Origin: Phalacrocorax aristotelis
Taxonomy: Eukaryota; Chordata; Aves; Suliformes; Phalacrocoracidae
DNA: 64,000 nucleotides
Direction of reading: 5' to 3'
NCBI RefSeq assembly: GCF_949628215.1
Contig: NC_134279.1
Location: forward strand, 54,362,266 to 54,426,265
The notes beneath the pieces were generated by a model. That model made no database searches. It saw nothing but the letters and a program-made list of their open reading frames with translations, and was not told the origin of the DNA. The position numbers were made by a program, and so were the translations under genes. Shown piece after piece: positions 24,340-39,300 of this stretch; positions within the stretch are counted from its first letter, which is position 1; each line of letters starts with the position of its first letter.

Positions 24340-24565
24340 TGCTCCAGGTGCAACTGGTGCAGCGAGGGGCTATGAGGGCAATCAAGGGAAGAAATGCCTA
24401 TTTTACAAGAACTGGCTTGCTTAGCCTAGCAAATGGACCCTGTGAGGAGAGATGATAATTACCTGCTGCCAGCTCACACAACGGGGATCACGCAGGAGAG
24501 GAGAGCTCCTTAGAGCAAAGAGCAGCTCCTCAGAGGGTTTGCCTTGTGAGTAGATTTTGCAGACC
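24340..24565 (+). mobile_element. CR1 LINE 3'-region fragment
   Basis: The stretch with AAGAACTGGCTTGCTTAGCC followed by a GAGGAGAGATGATAATTACC motif matches the usual CR1 3' region (GGCTTGTTTAGCCTAGAAAA ... GGGGTGACCTGATAA). It is diverged and truncated at both ends. Confidence 0.55.
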
Positions 24566-27500
24566 TTAAATGCCTAAAGGAATTAGGCACTCCACTCCTA
24601 CTGCCTTTCAGTAGGACCTGGATCCACATACCATCTTAAAAATGCAACTATTGTTAACAATTTGTTAGTAACAGTGTTTTTTAGAAAAAGCCTGCAACTA
24701 TAGAGATTTCCATAAGAAGCCGGGTGATCCAAAACATTTTGTCAATAATCCAAACTAGATAAGCAAAGAAAAAGGTCATGGTGCAGGTTGGGAGGTAAAT
24801 GATTCCTGCCTGGGAAACACTACTACAAGCTACATAGGTATGCAGGGTACGAGAAGCTGGGTACCTTTTTCTTCACTGTGTTTCTTTATCATGTGTTTCC
24901 ATATCATAAATTTCTCTATTATGTTTTGTCTGAGGCTAGAACCCATTGGTGATCCTTTATGAAGGATGTGTTTAAGGTATTTAAATGAACAAGCAGTGCT
25001 GCCTATGAGGCAGCCTTAGCAGCCTTAAAAAAATCTTAGTCATCAAAGTTTCAGGATAGTCATTAGCATTCACACAATTATTATGCAGGCAGATGACTAC
25101 AGATAGTCAGAGGAATGGCATTCATTTTTATTAGGAAAAAAATGAGCCTTTGGAGCTACTGCAACACCCAACATTTTAATAGCAACTCATTTTTCAACAA
25201 TACACTGTTCAGCTGGCTAAACATGCACAAGGATTAAACACAGGAAGCTTAAGAGCAGACTCTGTCAGCTATGTTTGTTTTCTATAAATCCCTTTGTGAT
25301 TATGATGAACTGCAGCATAACAGAGAAGGATAGTTTAGTGTTATTGTATAGATGACTCATATAGTCTCTATGGTTTGACAAGAGTACAGGTTTTTTTCTA
25401 AATAAAGCAAGTAGTCAGTCCAAAAATAGAAGCAACACTTAGAAGAATGCAGCTCCTGGAGGGATTACAAATTCCATCTACCAAAAACACAGAGGTTGGT
25501 ATGCTGGGGCATCTCTGCTGAGGCTATTGTGTGAAAGCCATTATTTCTTCATCTGGAATGTAAATCTATGCCGTCCAAATGGGATTTAAGTATTTCAAGG
25601 TAGGACTTCAGTTCCTGGCTGGAACCAGTTTTAACCGGTTGGGCAATTTTCATGGTCATTTTTATATTTGCTTTCTTGCTCAGAGCCCAGAGTTATTTGC
25701 CCCGTGCTACCTGCAGTGCTGCAGCATGGTATGGCTGGAATGGGTCCCCAGGCAAGGAAGGAAATGGGGCCCTGGTCCTGCCGGCCGCCAGCTTTCCTCC
25801 TCCCCTCGCCCCTGGCAGGGCCTCCTCCACCAGCAGGCTTCAGGGTAATTGCACTGCTTGCAAAGTCGAAAGGGACGTGGCTGCTGCAGTGTATTCAGTT
25901 GAACATTTTAAGGTTTAATGCCGTCTTATTAATAGGAAGAAAAGGAAAGCATTGATTCCAGTTAGAAGGAAAGGATTTCCACTTGTTTCGTATGCTATGC
26001 CAGAGCACTTTTCCCTTCTCCCTGTAATATTCAGGAACTTTGAAAACAAATACTCTCATTTGCCCAAAATATCCTGGAGATGGGTTTCTGTGGCTGAACT
26101 ACAACCTAATTTTAACACAGTCTCACTGAATACACAAAAACAAACAGACCAAGTGGTCTCTATTTATGAATTTATTAGTCATGGGCTTTTACAGAATGCA
26201 TTACAGAAATCTCTACCAAATGAGAAAGGAAAACACTAACAGACAACAACTTATTTTCCAGCTTCTAGCTAGAAGCTGTAGGGTAAGAGCCTAAGACAGG
26301 CTGTGCCTGAGTGCCCAGTGCACTGATGCACCATACCTTGGGGTGAGTTTTATTCAGCTGCCTAGAAATCATTTGTAATTCAAGCTGGGTTCAAACTACA
26401 TCCTGAGAGGAAGTTCCTGTTCATCTTTCCAAAATCGCTACTAACGCATGTCGGAGACAGGTAAAAATGTGAAAGAAAACCTGTGCTTAAACTACTTCCA
26501 CTGAGAAAGGTGCCTCTACTGTGTGCACACTGGGGCGGCAGGTTTGCCGAATGGGACGAGCATGAGGACAAGAGAGCAAGCCAGCTGGCTAAAGGCAGAG
26601 GGACTTCCTACCTGGCTTTGTTGTGAGTAGGTTTAGCATGGGGTTTCCTTCATTCCTCATGTCCAGGGAGTCACCCTGTTACAGGACGGCTGCAGAAGGG
26701 ATGCAAATACAGCACAGCAATTGCCCCCTGTCCAGATGGGGTGGACAGCTTGGACTGGAGGCAGCCTTGCACCTACCAGCAGGTGACTGGACTCTTCCAA
26801 GGCTCTCATCAGTGGACAAGCCACCATTTAAGAAGCAGGACTGGGCTTGGATTTGCTGTTACAAAATAGAAAAACCTCTGCAATTTAACCTAAACAATCA
26901 AGACGGCCGATGGCTCATCGTCATTTCAGCATTGCTCCTGCTTAGACCTAATGACAACACTCTGTTTTTTGCATCAGGGACACTTTCCTGTGCTTGGGGC
27001 AGGCTGCAGAGCGATGGCATGCGTGCTTCAGCGTGACTTAACTACCAGCGGGCTCCCTCTGACCTTAGGACTTCTCTGCCTTCTTATATTAACTGGCAAA
27101 GGGAGGACCGGAGCTACAGTCTCCATTAAATGTCAGCTTTAAATACACTGCACTTTAAATTAAAGATTAAAGGGCATTTAAATGCAAAGTACTACCCTTT
27201 ATTCGTTAAAGTATGTAAGAAAATGCTACTGTACTACTGATGCAGTGTGGTTTTTGCTGCAGGTTTGGTTCCACCTCTGTTGATACTAGTAACAAATTTA
27301 CATTAATTTTCATGGTATAGGAATAGAATAATTCACCACAAAATGCATCCCCATAGTCTGAAGCTGGGCAAAAAAAACAGTATCTAGAGAGTCTGTGCAA
27401 ATGTATGCTTTTTCACCATTGCATTTGTAAAACAGATTTTTCCTTTTAATTTGAGAAAGAATTCTGACCAAGACTGACTTGTAATTCAAGATAGGATTTC

Positions 27501-30500
27501 AAATCGCTTAAATGAATACTAAGAATCAGCATTAAGCTAGTTATAAAGCAAGCTATATGGTTGCTAAGAGCATAGAGATAAGTTTGTGCAATAAGTCAGG
27601 TTTAAGAGCAATTCCAACTACAGTCAACTACTGGAAGATTAGACAATGTTGAAATTTAATACGTATTGGGTTTTTACTACATTCTAGACAAAGAATCACT
27701 GTATCTGCAGGTCTACCTACAAACAATCATCATTCTCCCCAGTAGTTATTGTCAGCATCTCTCCTGAATTCCCATGGGTATGAAAGGGAATAGGTTATGC
27801 ACTAAAATAATTGGGAGAACCAGACAAATGAGGTGTTATTCTGGCCATACCACTTAGCTGTAGATGTAGACATCAGCTGACTCTCTGCTTAGAATGACAC
27901 ATTCTCTCACGTCTTGGCATCTGAAGTAGCTGAAACATCACAAACTGATAATAGGATTTCTAACTGAGAAGTAGAAGCATTTTACATTAATATTACATGC
28001 AGCGTTGAATAAAACATTAACACATAACTAGAATGTTTTTTCACTTGTATCTGAGCAGTAACTGCAATCTCAGCTGTTTCAAAATATGTATTCTTCCAAA
28101 ATACCAGAAGGCAGTTGTACATAAAAGATTCATTTTTTTCTGGTGGATGAATCAGCTATGAAAGAACTGAAGCTGCAATTCATTCTCCTGTCCGCTCAGC
28201 AAGCAGTACAACCACATTATTACTGATTTGGGACAGATTGTAATGTTATAATTAACTCTGAGACAAAAACTCCAGAAAAAAAGTCAGTGCTCAGTAAAAA
28301 TATTCTGGGGAAAAGAAGAACAACTGGCTAAGACTACAATAGAGCATAATTTTCTGTAACTCTACTCATACGGCATTTTCTAAACCAACATTTACATTTA
28401 TTAATGAATGTCCCACTTTCTTGGACTAGTGAATCATTTGCAGAAGTAGAAACCTTTGTTCGGAGTTAAAATAAGAGGTTGTGTTTACAAAAAGAAACAT
28501 TTTTTTCAAGACACTCTGGAAGCTGTACAGTAGCTCATCTGTGCCAGCTTAGTTTACAATTTTTCCTAACACTAGGACAGACTGTGCTTTAGCTGGCAAA
28601 GTAGTACAAAGCAAGGATATTTTATTTATCATGTCTTATCGTTTTAAATAAAACACAAAGGCAAATTATGTGAGTCTTGGTTTGTGTTTCAGGCTGGTTA
28701 ATTCCACTTGAACTAGAAAAAGTGCCCAGCATATTTTCACAAAAAAGCTCTTTGAATATAAGAAAAGAAGAATGCAACAAGAATGGAAAACAAATTCTAC
28801 AAAAGAAGGGAAAGTGAATTGCCGCTGGCACGGGGGCTGGGGGCAGTGACAGACACTGCGGGCAGGCTGGATACAGAGCCTGTGGTAGTACTCTGAAAAG
28901 TGAGCGGTCTGGGAAGAATGCGTTCACCCCATAATATTTTGCAGTCCATTATGTGCAGGTTCTTAAATGGTGCCATACCGCTGTGTTCTGCAGGTAGCTG
29001 CTTCAGTCGTTACATCCTCAGAGTTTTGTCAGTGACAAAGAGCTACAGCAACGATACGCAGCAATATTCATGTGCTGAGAGGTGAGCCCTGCTGCCAGCC
29101 CCACCTCCCGGCTCTGCTGGTGACTATTGACTCCTGCAGTCCAAGCAGCAGAAGGAAATGCAGACACAATTCATCTGCCTCAGAAAACAGATTCGCTGTT
29201 GCCCTGAGCAGAGAGGTGTACGGGCAGCTGGAGGTGCAACGGGAAAGCCAGAAAAGGTAAGAATCCTTTCTCGTTGCTCAGTTCAGCCCGGTCTCAGCGC
29301 ACGGCCAGATCCAAAGCTTACTGACATCACCAGGGTTTCTGGAGCTCGGTGGCTTTGGCTCAGGGTCTCCAGGTGAGTGCCTCACTAGATCTGAGGTGCC
29401 CAAAGTTAACTTGTTTGAGTACCACCACTGACAGCAAGAGGTACAACGATGTAAAGAGACAGGGGACACCTCAAACAGCAGTGGCCATGGGCCTGCCTCT
29501 GGTCACACCTCAGGATGAAGCATGTCCCAGTACCCTTGCTCCATACTTGTGCCACCCATACTAACACCAAGCCAAGTCCAACCGGACTCCATGTCTCCCC
29601 CCCGTCCCACCTTCCTATGCCATACAAACTCATACACCCCGCTCAGCCCTTGCATGTGTCTGCCCACCCGTGCCCCATGCCTCAAGCTGTCATCTAGCAT
29701 CCCAACCCAACAACATGGCTGCCACGTTGGCAGCACTCCTGCAGGCTTCTCTACCAGGCCATCCTTGTGTCTGAGGCTTTGCCAGGCAAGAAGCCAGAGC
29801 ATCCCCCATCCTCCCCAGTGCTGACGGGACACCCGAGACAGCTGCTGGCTGCCACCCCAGAGGCGCTAAGAGGAAAGCAGAGCCAGCTCCAGGTTTGGGT
29901 GTGCACCGGCTCACAGTCTCACCAGTGGTAAGGGAACTGGGACGCAGCAGTGATGCTGTGTGAGAGATGAAGTGACCTGGGTCTGAGGTCACGAAGCCCT
30001 GGCTCTGAAGACAGGTTAGTCTGTTCACTCTCACAAGGATTTTTTCTGTTTTGTTTCTTTTTCCCTCAAAGTCTTTTCACATATTTCCCCCTGGCTAACT
30101 GCCATAAAGGTCTGTCATCATGCAAGAAACTGCTGGTTGCTTGTAGGTGAGATTTGTGGCTTCAAGCATGGCTTTGTTGGGGGGATGTATGAGAACACAA
30201 GCATCGCGCATGTGGAGCACCGTTGAGGCTCCCAGGGAGAGACTGCCAATGCAGGCGACAAGGCTGGATAAAGAACATGGACAATTTACATTTCATCATG
30301 TATTACTGGAGGACATATACTTCACATCTAGAAAATTAAGCTGTTATTACAAGATGAAATCCATACACTATGAGGCTTGGTTCTGGCCTCGCTGCAAGGC
30401 TGTGCTCTCAAGAGCAGAGCTGTTGGGAAGCAGTAAGAGACACACTCTGATTCACCATGCAATCCAGCTACAGCTTCCAAACCGTGGAGCAGTTGTTTTT

Positions 30501-33500
30501 TCTTACAGTCACCAAATGTCTTTTGCTCACCTGCCAAATTCAGCTGACTTGTCCTGCCTTGCAGCCCTTTGGGAATAAAGAGCAGACCCAACTAGCATGT
30601 TGTAGTCACAACTAAGGCAAGCTTCTCTGAGCTCAGACATACTTCAGCCCACAGAGAAGACAAACTGCAGGTAAAGATATGCAATATCTTTCAAGGAGAC
30701 AAATGGAAGCAATATGTGCTGTATCAAGTACTAGCAGGCTATGTTTCTGTGATACATACTGCTTTTTTGAGAGAGCCAGAGTAAGATTAGCAGGACTTTG
30801 CAAGAAACCCCAAAAAAGACTACTGAGATAAGAACCATATGAGCTCTTGGATAAGCCCCATTGCTCTGGGAGGTTTCTTTGGCCTCTTGCTAATGCATTT
30901 CTACATACTTGTTTCCTGGAGTTCCCAGTATTCAGTCAGTTTTACCAAGAGGAAACATGTACACAAAAATATTATTAAGGGAGAAAAAAAAAAAGGTACA
31001 TGTAGCTGATTTCTTAATCGCAGGAAAATCAAAAAAGCACTTTATGCACAGTTCAAGAAGATTCTTTCCCATTTTCTTTCCCCTCTCTTCTCCCTTCCCA
31101 TCCTCCAAGTCTGCTGACAGGTATTTTGGAGCATATAAATTGTGGCCACAGAGTGTGGATTTCTGAAACATGCTCTGCTGTTCACCTAGCTATAAAACAT
31201 GTAGTTAGCCCTCTCCAATGGACTGTAAATATTGAAACATTCACCTAGCTGTTTACTGTAATGCTGTATTACATCCTGTTCTGAATTATATCAAAAGCAA
31301 GCTGAATTGCCTGGTTCCTTGTTTTCCCCATCTCTGGAATGAGGAAATAATGTTTTCCATCATTGTCAAGTGCTCTAAGGTGGGTGGATGAAGAGCACTA
31401 TCAAGGTGTGATGCATCCTTAGTAAAATGGTGGCTTGCAAAAGACTCTGCAGGTGCTTTTGGTATGCAGGTGAGGCCAGGTTGCGCTGGCAAAGGATGAG
31501 AGTTTGGGGAACTTTCTGGGAGTGAACTCCCATGATTCCCTAGCAGGGATTAACTTCTATCAACTTGGCAAGATGGCAGAGCCGCCCATCGACTGCTGAA
31601 TCGAGGATGAGGTAAAAAACCTGGAGGTTCTGTCCCCGCTCCTGTGTCAGTGGTGTTCCTCTCCTGGGGGACGGCCAAAGCAGCTTCAGGAGGGCCTCCA
31701 CAGGACTGTCTGTGGCCCACAGAACGTCACAGGGACTTTGCTGTCATCCAGAGTCTGTAGGAAGGATGATGCTCTTGTACCCAACCAGTCCATTTGTCAT
31801 GTCCAAAAAGATGTAGGGTCACACGATGGTCTTGGTTGCATGAACACTGATGCTGTGAAGTTTCTTACGCCCAGCTTTACTAAGACACTTAAGGATAGTG
31901 ATGCTCAGAGACACAGGTGCAGATGTTAAGCTCATTTTTTTCTCTTCAGAGGGCAGAGTGATGGAGACTGCCCCTGACTGCCTGAAGTTGAAGTTCTCAT
32001 CTAGAAAGCAGGAGACCTACATTCAGCGCTCTCCTCAGCCTAAGATGATTCAAAGACACGTCTTGCCCCCTCTAGGAGTCTACTCCAGCTACTGGACTGC
32101 CTACTTCTATGGACATGCGCGTTCCCTGCCTCTTCTCTCAAAGAAAGAGTGACAGAACAGAAAGGAAACAAACTTCAGAGGGCCAGAGAGAGAGAGAACA
32201 AGCAAGAAAGCACCTCTTTATGTCATCCACTAATGTGGGTGTTCAGTTGAAGGAAGGAGGCTTTGGCTCCAGTCTGCTTCCAGAAGAGCTTATACATTTT
32301 TATCCCATCCTTTACAGCACTAAATATTCAGGGGGAGGGGGAAAAAAAAAAAGGAAACAACTATACTTGTTATTTTATGGAATAAAAAGGTCTTCAATCT
32401 GAATTTGCTTGATAACTATTGACATTTGCTAACTCAGAATTGTCAAAGGAGTTTAAGTGCTGTGTACTTCCATCCCAGCTGTGAGAATAATTAACATGAA
32501 CAGACCCTCCCTCAAAAAAATAAAAGGTTTCTTGAGTAAACCAATCCAATGACTGTTGCTAGAATGCCATATCCCATATAAGCAGAGACAAACCAATGAT
32601 TCATTAATACTTCTAGCTGAAAAGCTAGGGGCTGTTATCCTATTGATGAATGTAACCTCCTATCTCTCATTAGAGCACATACTGGAAGCAAGCCCAAGTC
32701 AACCTTTAGTATTATAATGAGTCATATGCACTGTGGCAACTGTTCAGACCTCCCCTGGAGCCCTCTTTTGCTAGGTGAAATAAGGGGCAGTCAAAAACCC
32801 AGACAGCTTCGCAGATCAGTCCCGTTCTCTAACTATGACAGTGACAGGTAAGCTCTGCAGTCTTCTAAACTGGGGCTCAAAAAGTGCCAACACAGCAGCA
32901 GAGCAGGCTGACAATAACCAGCTTGGAGGGTGTTTGGGTGAATTTGTTAAGGTCATGGGCAAGTGCATGCATTTTGTGGCATTCATTTTCTCCCCCCATG
33001 CTGGCTCTGCTTTTGAGAACAGCAGAGGACAGAGACTGACAATGATCCAGAACTCTGAAATGCTCAGAGGCAGAGTGAAGGTCAAGTTCAATTACCTCTT
33101 AATTGATAAGCAAGGAGCCAGTAGCCAGGATATGGGGACAGGGGAACATACATGCGTGTGTCCTGCAACCCAGACTTGTTGCTAATGCTGGCCTGTATGC
33201 CAGAGGTGTTCAGTGCTGTTCCACCCCATTTTTGTAGGCCAATGCTTTGCTATTTATTGTCAGATTTCTCATTAAAAGGGCAGCTTCAGGTTTTACTCTT
33301 GAACCCATTTTCTGAGTACCCAGGGATGTCTCTAAACATTAACCCCACAGGAACCATGACACTTGTACCCTAAGGTCTTTCTTGCACCTGAAACCTGAGA
33401 AAGACCATGTTAAAAATAATTCAGTTAAACAAGATAGAAGTTATGCAGAATAAAAGGGTTTTTTACTTCTTTCCAAATATCAGTGCATATTCAGTGTATT

Positions 33501-36234
33501 AGAACCCTGAACAAAGAATAGGGTTTATATCAGAGCTTGAACAGAAATAAAAATATTCTCAAAAGCTGTGTTCATCAGAAAGGAAGATTACTTTCCAGTA
33601 AAACTAAAAGTTAACAATTTGCAAGGGCAGGCAACGATAAGGTAGCTGATCTTTTAGGACTAACCTTTTGTCCTTTAAGATATCCAGCTTAGTGTTGTGG
33701 GAATACAGAGGCAATGAAAAGCATGGAATAGTGAAAATCAATGAAAATTTTATCACTTCTTAGTAGTTGCTGAGTTGGACCAATTTTGCACATGTTGGAA
33801 ATATCTTCAGAAACTTATTGCTCAATCAAAAACAATAAAGCAGCTTAAAAATCCCAGCAACCCAGCAACGTCTCAAAACCACATTACAGAAATTAATGTG
33901 TTAACTCTGGAAGCTGTTGAGGCTGAACTTGCAGGGCATGAAGTAGCCACAAAACCCTTTGAGATTACCATCTTTTTAGGCTAGACCCATTATTGGTAGT
34001 AATTCCTACTGAGTTTATAAGTTGGTTAATCACTACAAGACAGCCTGAATGCAAAGGAGAACTAGGAGCTGGGGGAACTTGTAAGACAAATTCCTGGCTG
34101 ACAGCAGATTTTAAAATGAACAAGCAGCAAAAGTAGGGAATGAGGTCAGATTGCCCAGTCCCACTACCCTACTGGCTTGTTGGGATGGGGAGAGGAACAA
34201 ATGCTGGTAAAGATAAGAAATACTTGTAACTCGGTGGTAAAGTGTTTGGTAGCTGGCCTACCAACCTTGATGTAATACTGAAGTTTTAAAGCATATAAAG
34301 AAAGACTTTTTAGAGAAATGTGATCCCAAAGCCTCAGAAACTGCTTCCACATAAAAGAGAGAGGTAAAATAACATGGTAATACTCTAGTTACAAAATGCT
34401 AGGAGGAAAATTACAGGCAATTTCAGTCCTGTTGCTATTTTCTTTACTGCTTTGAAGGAATGCAGTAGATTACCTGCATTAGACAGGCAGGCTTAGAAAA
34501 TGGTTCTTTTACAGGCTGCTGTAGTCTCAAAGGCTTTAATGCCTTTGGAAGTGTCTGCAGAGCAAAATAAAGGATGCAAAATAGCGTGGTAAACCTCTAC
34601 AAGCTTTTATCTTGCTAATACAGATAACAATAGCAATGATAACATAGCAGGTAGAAAGGGCTTTCCGCACCAGCATGTGTCTGTAACATCTGTATAGAGC
34701 CCCAGAGTGGTTTATACTTGGGTTGCTAGTTTGTTCTCCGGACTGACAAGACAGTCAGTCCATCCTGTGTTGTGTAGGCACGCTTTCTTTCTTACAGGCA
34801 GTAGACACAAATGATGATGATGCCTACTTAGTGGAGCTCCCCCTCACCCAACTGAAATCTGAGTAGGCTAGGAACAAAATGGATTGCGTGCACCATCAAA
34901 CAGTACCACAGACAGTCAGCAGAAGGTTCATTTTGCATGTCCCATCCATTTTCACTGTGATACCAAAAGAACAGGACCTGTTAAGAAAGATCTGCAGGGA
35001 GAAAATTGTCAGAATACAAAGACCCATCTAGGTCCCTGACTAATATTTGTTATGGGATATTTGGCAGCTTGTGTCTTTATGGCTGATGTCTGAATACCAA
35101 ACCATTTGGTGAATGACTGGATACAAGAAGACCAGAAATGGTCAGTGAAACTGTTTGTCTTTAGACTATCTCAAATCCAGCCAAGTAAGTAGTGACCAGA
35201 AGGTCCGGTTAGTACCTCATGCCTGTTGTTTAACTTATTTTTAAACAATCGTCATTAGGAGTATTATTTGCACTGTGGCAGATGCTGTACAAATAGGGCA
35301 AAGCAATAGGGGAGCCTAGTATAAGGGGAGTAGTGAGGTGAACACCACTAATTTTGGTTAACCGGCACTTGAACAGGCTCTGAACAAGAAAACAAGGCAC
35401 AAAATGGCACATCAGTAGCACCAAAACCTTGCTTCGCCAGTCCAGTGGCTGTCGCTTACCTGCTAATTATACAAAAGCCAACCCATGTTTATCACTGTCA
35501 ACATAACTCAGCGCAACACTGAATCATTACACTCCTTGCCCCTCTCCACACTAACACGAGTCACCTGCATGTTAATTCCCTTCAGAAACTTCAATTTTCT
35601 ACGCTGCTGATTAGAGCTAATTGAAAGTCTTTTTTTCTCCAATGAAAATAAACTATTCCCATCAAAAATCTGACCTACACATCTTTCTTCCATTTCCAAG
35701 ATACCGCTTGGTCAAAGAAAAATAAAAAAATGTTGAAGGAAATGTTAAACTGATTTCTCTTCCACTGTATTTAGTTAAAAATTATCTGACCAGGAAAAAG
35801 ATCCTGATCTGCTAGTAGGGCCATGTATACATTGGCCAGTGTAAGCCAAACTTCCAGTCCAGTTGAGGAACATGAGAGAAAAAGAGGCTTACCTTATCCC
35901 ACTTGCTCCAGCTGTTTTCCATTGCAGTGGCATGTTTAGCCTGCGGTCACCTCAGTGCAGAAAAATCATGCCAGCCTAACCTGGATGCTAGAAATGTGCG
36001 ACCCCAAACCTGAGGTAGGTTAGATTATCCGACATATAAGGTGCATGTCCATGACTGGGACAGACACACCTTTAAGTCACGTCTGTGTAAGTCATTTTAC
36101 ATGGATGAAACACGTCTATATTAATGGCTTTCAGTTGATAACCTCACTGGTATACGTTTTTCTAAAGCAGGTAATGGAATAACATGCAACCTTTCCAGCT
36201 GAGAAATATTCTCATCTCTTCCTATTACAACAGC
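24566..36234. other. Gene-poor intergenic DNA
   Basis: About 11.7 kb without a supported exon. Open frames such as those at 25579-25955, 26623-27036, 29503-29832 and 30147-30578 overlap on several strands, lack family similarity and look like chance frames in moderately GC-rich DNA. A short A-rich run lies near 32342. Nothing else could be assigned. Confidence 0.5.
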
Positions 36235-36370
36235 AGTAAAAAGGACCCAACAAGGTCACATAGTCCAGCCCCACCACCCCCACCTCAGGCAGGAATAACT
36301 AAATTTAAACCATCTATCACAGGAACTGCTTATTATACTTTTCTTGTCTGCTCACACATTCTTTTTAAAC
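36235..36370 (-). mobile_element. CR1 LINE 3'-end fragment, reverse orientation
   Basis: AAGGACCCAACAAGGTCACA, then TAGTCCAGCCCC and GCAGGAATAACTAAA, matches the reverse complement of the common CR1 3' end (AGGTCATCTAGTCCAGCCCC followed by a GGCAGGA element). Diverged but recognisable. Confidence 0.6.
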
Positions 36371-39300
36371 CAACCTTAACCTTTCTCTTTCAATTAAGAG
36401 AGGATGGATGATATCTTTCTTGCTCAACAGACTTCCTGCTGTTTCTCTCTTTCTCTGTGTTGTTTTTGCTGGATATTTTTCAAAGTCAAATGCCCTTCCT
36501 AGAAATCTGGGCATCTTGTTGTTGGAGCTAAAACTGCTGTCAGAGTCTGCTGTTGACTAATGTGTGTAGACTGGGATTGATGTCATTTTTGTAAGAAAAG
36601 CAAAGGCTTGCAGGAGAAGAATGGGAATATATATCATTGTGGGCATTGAGATATGCGTTATGGAGACAGTATGTTTTCTGTTTCTTATCTGATAATTTTC
36701 TTGATTTTCTGGGACAGATTCTCAGCTTGTATAAACACGATTTCAAGCAGGACTGGCCCGTGTCATTTTACGCTAAGTGATAAGCTGGCTCTCGGTCTTG
36801 ACAGGCAGCGTACTTGAGCAACCTTAACTGAGAATTCACAAGATTGCTCTGTGGCTCCAGCTGCACTGTACATATAAACCTGTGGGAAAACACAGATTTG
36901 TTTGTAATATGGGCTACTGAGAAAACAACAAAGACCCCTTTTTTGAAATAGAGATTTTACTTACAAGATATTATGGCTCAAAGGTATCTTTTGGCCAAAA
37001 TGCTATGCTCTGATGGAACACAGGAAAGCGCAGACCGCAAGAAAACAGCTTTGATCAACAAAGGTAGCATAAACACAGTTGTCACATAATTATGTCTCGG
37101 CAGTTCTCTGCTGCAAAGACTGTAGGCTTGTGGAAAGCCCTGGTATAGTAAGGGCATGAATACAAAATAGCCATTTTCTCCTATTTTAAGTGATGCAGAA
37201 AGAAGTAACAGTCTATCCATTTTCGCTGTGCAGTTTTTCAGTATTACTGAGCAGGGCCTGGATGGTAAACACTTAATAAAAAGGGGGCGGGGGAGGAAGT
37301 CTCCTGCCCATTTTCTCCTCGTATGTATTAAACTAATTACTCTGCTTTAACAAGGGGAACTTTGTTCTCATAATTTCCAAGTTTCATTCCAACCCCTGCA
37401 GCTAATCATGCCCACAGTCGCTGATAATGAGTAGTAAATTGTTGTAGTCCTCAGAGCCTGATAGGTACATTCCAGCCTGCATCATGCAGCCCTGCTTCTC
37501 TATACATTATTGTTCACAGATGGTAGCTGTCAAACTCTGTCAACTTCATATACACATTCAGAGAGTCACATCCGCATTCCTGGAATTTATGACTGCACAA
37601 CCCTCACCTTCTAAGGCCCTTAATTCAATAACATGTCACGTCCCTTCAGTCTCACCCTGCTTTAAAATACTTTCACCCACTTACAGGCCTTCCATTTAGG
37701 AAAAAAACCTACTGAGTCATGACAATGTAAATATTTTAATAGAAGGGGGGGCGGGGGGGAAAGCCTATCTGGCTTTAAACAGCCCCATTATTACATTAAT
37801 GGGATTGATGGTCAGGAGCTAAAGGAGCATTTGCTTTAAAAGTTTATTTAACTACAGGGAAAGTGGATATAGATATGCGTATCTATTGACTGCCACATCA
37901 CTGAGTCTTTGGGTAACTGTACATAATATAAAGAGATATTTGCAGGGGCTTCGTTGTCTAAAGGGTATTGTTTAGTCCCACGTTGTCTAATATTTAAATT
38001 CCAAGCAAATAAGAATAGGTATGAATAATTTCCATTTCATTTTAAAAGCAGTTATTTTTAAATTAATAAATATTGCACTTTGAAGATGGATATCTGAGGA
38101 CACTGTTGCTAATAACATGAGTGAAATAGGAGAAACTCCTTCCTTTGTCCAGACTGAGAAAATGAACTGCGTATAAGTAAACAAGGCAAGTAAAGCATGG
38201 CAAATAAATTAAAAGTAATTTTTATATTTTCTGCCTAACAACGCAAAGATGTTACCACTAACTCAGTGACCATATTTGCATGTATCTCCCCTTCCTCGTG
38301 GGGCTCTTATGGCCAAGCTCCTGTTGGCTCTGGAAAGAAAACAGGTAGAAGCACCGTTCCAGAGCTTTTGCACTTTCAAATCAGTCTTGTCTCTATCTTA
38401 CAGGGCCATCTTCCAGAGAGGATTTGCGTAAAGCAAGCTGCAGTAGTGGTCTGTAAGCTGAGCGCATCCCAGGGCTGGACACGAATCAGCCAGAGCTCTA
38501 AGCTGGATCTCATCCTTGCATTTCCCATCTGTGAGCTACTCAAAAAGGCAGCAAGTCTTTAAAACTGAGTGAAGCTGGATTTTACTAGGATGTGCACTGT
38601 AAATACTTCTTAAAGACAGAAAACTGAAACTGCCCACATGGCAGATATCAGAAATTAAAATGATTGGTACATAACTCTCCCCTGTCCTACTGTGTCCTTA
38701 AAGACAGTCCTTTATTTAAAGGATTGGGTTGTGGATTTGTTTGGGTTGGTTTTTTTTTTTTATTTCTCCTCTTCCACAGATGAAGGACACTGGATCATCA
38801 CCCTGCTGACACCCGCGTGAGTCACCTGGCAGGAGCACATTCCCCGTGAACAGCACACAGCGTTTCACCACTAACTCAGCAGCCACACTGGCTGCGTTAG
38901 AAATCAAGGAAGTCTCATGCCGTGAACAAACTGAAATAAGTTTTCCTCCTACATGTCTTTCAGGCTAAAGTAAATCAGTTTGTATCCATGAATAATGCAG
39001 TAGGACATAGCTGGTCTTGGAAAAACACTTCAGCTACACCCCCACACCCCCAGTAAGAGAAGAACTATGAGTAATCTGATAGGGCTTACTCTGAAATTCA
39101 GTTGTAATGCTGGAATCTCCCTTCCCTCGTTAACCTTTTTAAAAGAACCCTAAGACTCTCACCAGCATCCCTGGTGGGAACTGGTGCCACCATTAAGGGC
39201 TTGTAGCACACACGCTCTGTCATATTTATGGCCATCTCCTCCGCTGTTAATATCACTGTGAACCCATTGTTGTGGCAGTGATGTATCTGCAGGATGAGGG

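Noticed and set aside
29503-29832. Several overlapping open frames on both strands
   Set aside because: Mutually overlapping, no similarity to known proteins, no splice or promoter signals.
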